A stretch of DNA of 64,000 nt from assembly GCF_047601025.1 (NCBI RefSeq), contig NZ_JASGJZ010000001.1, positions 3,348,001 through 3,412,000 of the forward strand, in the 5' to 3' direction. Below are positions 61,808 through 64,000 of this stretch, piece after piece. Positions within the stretch are counted from its first letter, which is position 1; every line of letters starts with the position of its first letter. Source of the DNA: Pseudorhodoferax sp047601025. GTDB taxonomy: Bacteria; Pseudomonadota; Gammaproteobacteria; Burkholderiales; Burkholderiaceae_C. A program made the position numbers and the translations under genes. The notes below the pieces were generated by a model that searched no databases, had not been told where the DNA came from, and saw only the letters and a program-made list of their open reading frames with translations.

Positions 61808-62968
61808 ATGTCCGTACCACACATCATTGGCTGGGGTCACACCCCGTTCGGCAAGCTCGACCAGGCCGATCTGGAGCAACTGTTTCGAGATGCGGTGCAT
61901 CCCGCATTGGAGCGCGCCGGCGTCGAGGCGGCGGATATCGACGGCATCTTCGTCGGTACCTTCAATGCCGGCTTCGTTCCCCAGGACTTCAGCGCGTCGC
62001 TGGCCGGCGTCGCGATGCCTGAGTTCCGCCATACGCCCGCCGTTCGCGTGGAAAACGCCTGCGCCACCGGCTCCGCGGCCATCTGGGCCGCGCTGGACGC
62101 GCTGCAGAGCGGGCGCGTCCAGCGCGCGCTCGTCGTGGGCTTCGAGAAGATGAACACGCTGCCGAGCGCGCAGATCGGCGACGTGTTGCTGAAGTGCTCA
62201 TACGTGAAGGAGGAAGGCGGCAAGCCCGGCGGCTTCGCCGGCGTCTTCGGCAACATCGCCGCCCGGTACTTCGAGCGATTCGGCGATCAGTCGGACGCGC
62301 TCGCCGCCATCTCGGCGAAGAACCACCGCAACGGGGTGGACAACCCCTATGCCCACATGCGGCGGGACCTCGGATTCGACTTCTGCCGCAACGTGTCCGA
62401 GAAGAACCCGCTGGTCGCCGGCCCGCTGAAGCGCTCCGACTGCTCGCTGGTGTCGGACGGCGCCGCGGCGCTGGTGCTGTCCATGGCGCCCCGGCCGGGG
62501 GACAGCGCGATCCGCTGGCGGTCGCGTACGCAGGTCAACGAGTTCCTGCCGCTGTCGCGCCGCGATCCCACGCGCTTCGAAGGCGCGGCGCTCGCCTGGT
62601 CGCGCGGCCTGTACCAGGCCGACGTCGCGCTGGCCGATCTGCACGTGGTCGAGACGCATGACTGCTTCACGGTCGCCGAACTGCTCGAGTACGAGGCCAT
62701 GGGCCTGGCCCCGCACGGGCAGGGCGCGCGCGCGATCCTGGACGGAGTCACGGCCAAGGACGGCAGGCTGCCGGTGAATCCTTCCGGCGGGCTGAAGTCC
62801 CGTGGCCATCCGATCGGTGCCACGGGCGTGTCGCAGCACGTCATGATGGCCATGCAGCTGGCCGGAGAGGCGGGCGGGATGCAGATCCCGCGTGCCGGCC
62901 TCGGGGCGGTCTTCAACATGGGCGGGGCCGCCGTCGCGAACTACCTGAGCATCCTGGAGGCGGCATGA
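61808..62968 (+). CDS. thiolase-like protein (SCP-x / acetyl-CoA acetyltransferase type)
   Basis: 386 residues. The Cys nucleophile is in RVENACATGSAAIWAAL, and the C-terminus has SGGLKSRGHPIGATGVSQ with the catalytic His; HDCFTVAELLEYEAMGL is characteristic of the SCP2/thiolase-like branch often used in steroid, terpene or branched-chain acid side-chain cleavage. GAGGAG stands upstream. The stop overlaps the ligase ATG (ATGA). The second Cys of classical thiolases is replaced by the GAVFNMGGAA ending. Confidence 0.9.
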   Translation: MSVPHIIGWGHTPFGKLDQADLEQLFRDAVHPALERAGVEAADIDGIFVGTFNAGFVPQDFSASLAGVAMPEFRHTPAVRVENACATGSAAIWAALDALQSGRVQRALVVGFEKMNTLPSAQIGDVLLKCSYVKEEGGKPGGFAGVFGNIAARYFERFGDQSDALAAISAKNHRNGVDNPYAHMRRDLGFDFCRNVSEKNPLVAGPLKRSDCSLVSDGAAALVLSMAPRPGDSAIRWRSRTQVNEFLPLSRRDPTRFEGAALAWSRGLYQADVALADLHVVETHDCFTVAELLEYEAMGLAPHGQGARAILDGVTAKDGRLPVNPSGGLKSRGHPIGATGVSQHVMMAMQLAGEAGGMQIPRAGLGAVFNMGGAAVANYLSILEAA

Positions 62969-64000
62969 ACGCGGCGCAGGTGATGAACCTCGGGTCGCTG
63001 CTGCGCCAGACGGCGCAGCTGTTCCCCGGGCACAGCGGTGTCATCCAGGGGCAGCAGCGGTGGACCTGGCGCGAGATCGATCAGCGCGTCGACGCCATGG
63101 TGGCCGCGCTGCGCGCACTCGGCCTGCGCCAGGGCGACAGGATCCTGGTGCAGTCGCGCAACAACCTGCAGCTCTTCGAAAGCTGCTGGGTCGCGTTCCG
63201 CCTGGGTTGCGTGTGGGTGCCGACGAACTACCGCTTGACGCCGCCCGAGGTGGCCTACCTGGGGGCGTCCAGCGGCGCCAGGGCCATGCTCTACGAGGCC
63301 GACTTCGCCGACCATGTGGAAGCGGTCCGCGCCGCGTCGGCCGCTGTCGAGCATGTCGTCTGCATCGGCTCGCCGCGCCCGGGCGAGCACGGGTACGAGG
63401 AACTCGTGGAGCGCCACCGTGGCGCCCAGCCGGAGCCTGCCACGGTCGGCTACGACGATCCGCTGTGGTTCTTCTACACCTCCGGGACGACCGGAAAGCC
63501 GAAGGCGGGGGTGCTGACGCATGGCCAGATGGCGTTCGTGGTCACCAACCACCTGGCCGACCTGATTCCGGGAACCACGGAGCGCGACTGCTCCATCGCC
63601 GTCGCGCCGCTGTCCCATGGCGCCGGGATCCACGCGCTGCTCAACGTGGCGCGAGGCGCGGCCACGGTGCTGCCCCCGGGCGAGAAACTGGACCCGGAGG
63701 TCTTCTGGCAGTTGGTGCAGACGCACCGCGTGAGCAACCTCTTCACCGTGCCTACGATCGTCAAGATGCTGGTGGAGCATCCGTCCGTCGACCGGTACGA
63801 CCACAGCTCGCTGCGGTACGTCATCTATGCCGGCGCCCCCATGTACCGGGAGGACCAGAAGCTGGCCCTGCAGAAGCTGGGCAAGGTGCTGGTCCAGTAT
63901 TTCGGCCTGGGCGAAGTGACCGGGTGCATCACGGTCCTGCCGCCGGCGATGCATTCCGCCGACGACGATGATCCGGACGCGAACGTCGGCTCCTGCGGCA
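62965..64000 (+). CDS. AMP-dependent acyl-CoA ligase, 3' end outside window
   Basis: 345 codons are visible from ATG 62965, starting NAAQVMNLGSLLRQTAQLFP. P-loop FFYTSGTTGKPKAGVLTH, then SHGAGIHALLNVARGAATVL and FTVPTIVKMLVEHPS place it among medium-chain/aromatic acid ligases. It breaks off at AGAPMYRED... GLGEVTGC, within the A5 region; the C-terminal domain lies beyond the window. It would supply acyl-CoA to the overlapping thiolase-like enzyme after import via the TRAP receptor. Confidence 0.93.
   Translation, partial: MNAAQVMNLGSLLRQTAQLFPGHSGVIQGQQRWTWREIDQRVDAMVAALRALGLRQGDRILVQSRNNLQLFESCWVAFRLGCVWVPTNYRLTPPEVAYLGASSGARAMLYEADFADHVEAVRAASAAVEHVVCIGSPRPGEHGYEELVERHRGAQPEPATVGYDDPLWFFYTSGTTGKPKAGVLTHGQMAFVVTNHLADLIPGTTERDCSIAVAPLSHGAGIHALLNVARGAATVLPPGEKLDPEVFWQLVQTHRVSNLFTVPTIVKMLVEHPSVDRYDHSSLRYVIYAGAPMYREDQKLALQKLGKVLVQYFGLGEVTGCITVLPPAMHSADDDDPDANVGSCG

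Noticed and set aside
1..64000. CRISPR arrays, tRNA, rRNA, phage integrase or attachment sites
   Set aside because: No regularly spaced repeats, no tRNA-like ends and no integrase or intact transposase were seen on either strand.

Overview
The window is very GC-rich chromosomal DNA with dense genes, many 4-base ATGA/GTGA overlaps and the gene families typical of Burkholderiales (Bug/TctC receptors, TRAP transporters, CaiB/BaiF CoA-transferases, acyl-CoA dehydrogenases, a queG-tsaE-amiC-mutL-miaA block). It most resembles a free-living betaproteobacterium of the Comamonadaceae/Alcaligenaceae type. The genus cannot be fixed from the sequence alone. No rRNA, tRNA or CRISPR array was seen.

Layout. 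(1) 1-8206, plus strand: acyl-CoA synthetase (cut by the window edge), thiolase and CoA-transferase in a tight operon, then an acyl-CoA dehydrogenase, an aldehyde dehydrogenase and an SDR, with an IS110 remnant between. (2) 8207-27440, mostly minus strand: an accessory catabolic region with a dead IS1595-type transposase, an ABC-type binding protein, nitronate monooxygenase, two Bug receptors, two GMC alcohol oxidoreductases, a TRAP transporter, two intact aldehyde dehydrogenases and a fused double acyl-CoA dehydrogenase. Decayed aldehyde dehydrogenase and Bug genes lie among them. Four promoters here share one 66-bp architecture (two TTCGCNAA-like octamers 22 bp apart, 7 bp, -35, 17 bp, -10), and a fifth site carries the octamers only, suggesting one regulon. 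(3) 27439-29134: etfBA, the electron acceptor for the acyl-CoA dehydrogenases. (4) 29691-39071: a DUF6683-like secreted protein, then a minus-strand nine-gene operon (flavodoxin-like reductase, cytosine-deaminase-like amidohydrolase, creatininase-like hydrolase, NitT/TauT-type ABC importer, FAD-linked oxidase, RidA) behind a RutR-like TetR regulator. This looks like uptake and ring opening of an unidentified N-heterocycle. (5) 39116-57603: envelope and housekeeping genes: an ABC exporter pair, miaA, mutL, amiC, tsaE and queG, interrupted by accessory insertions (two LysR regulators, a TSUP permease, a dead citE-like gene, a lipoprotein hydrolase, zinc-ribbon membrane proteins, DedA). (6) 57701-64000, plus strand: isovaleryl-CoA dehydrogenase, then an IclR regulator, a TRAP binding protein, a thiolase-like enzyme and an acyl-CoA ligase cut by the window end.

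How it works together. Most of the window serves oxidation of imported alcohols, aldehydes and carboxylic acids: periplasmic receptors capture substrate, GMC and aldehyde dehydrogenases make acids, AMP-forming ligases or CoA-transferases activate them, acyl-CoA dehydrogenases pass electrons to EtfAB, and thiolases cleave. The many remnants (two transposases, aldehyde dehydrogenase, Bug receptor, citE, hydrolase stub) show that this accessory DNA is turning over.
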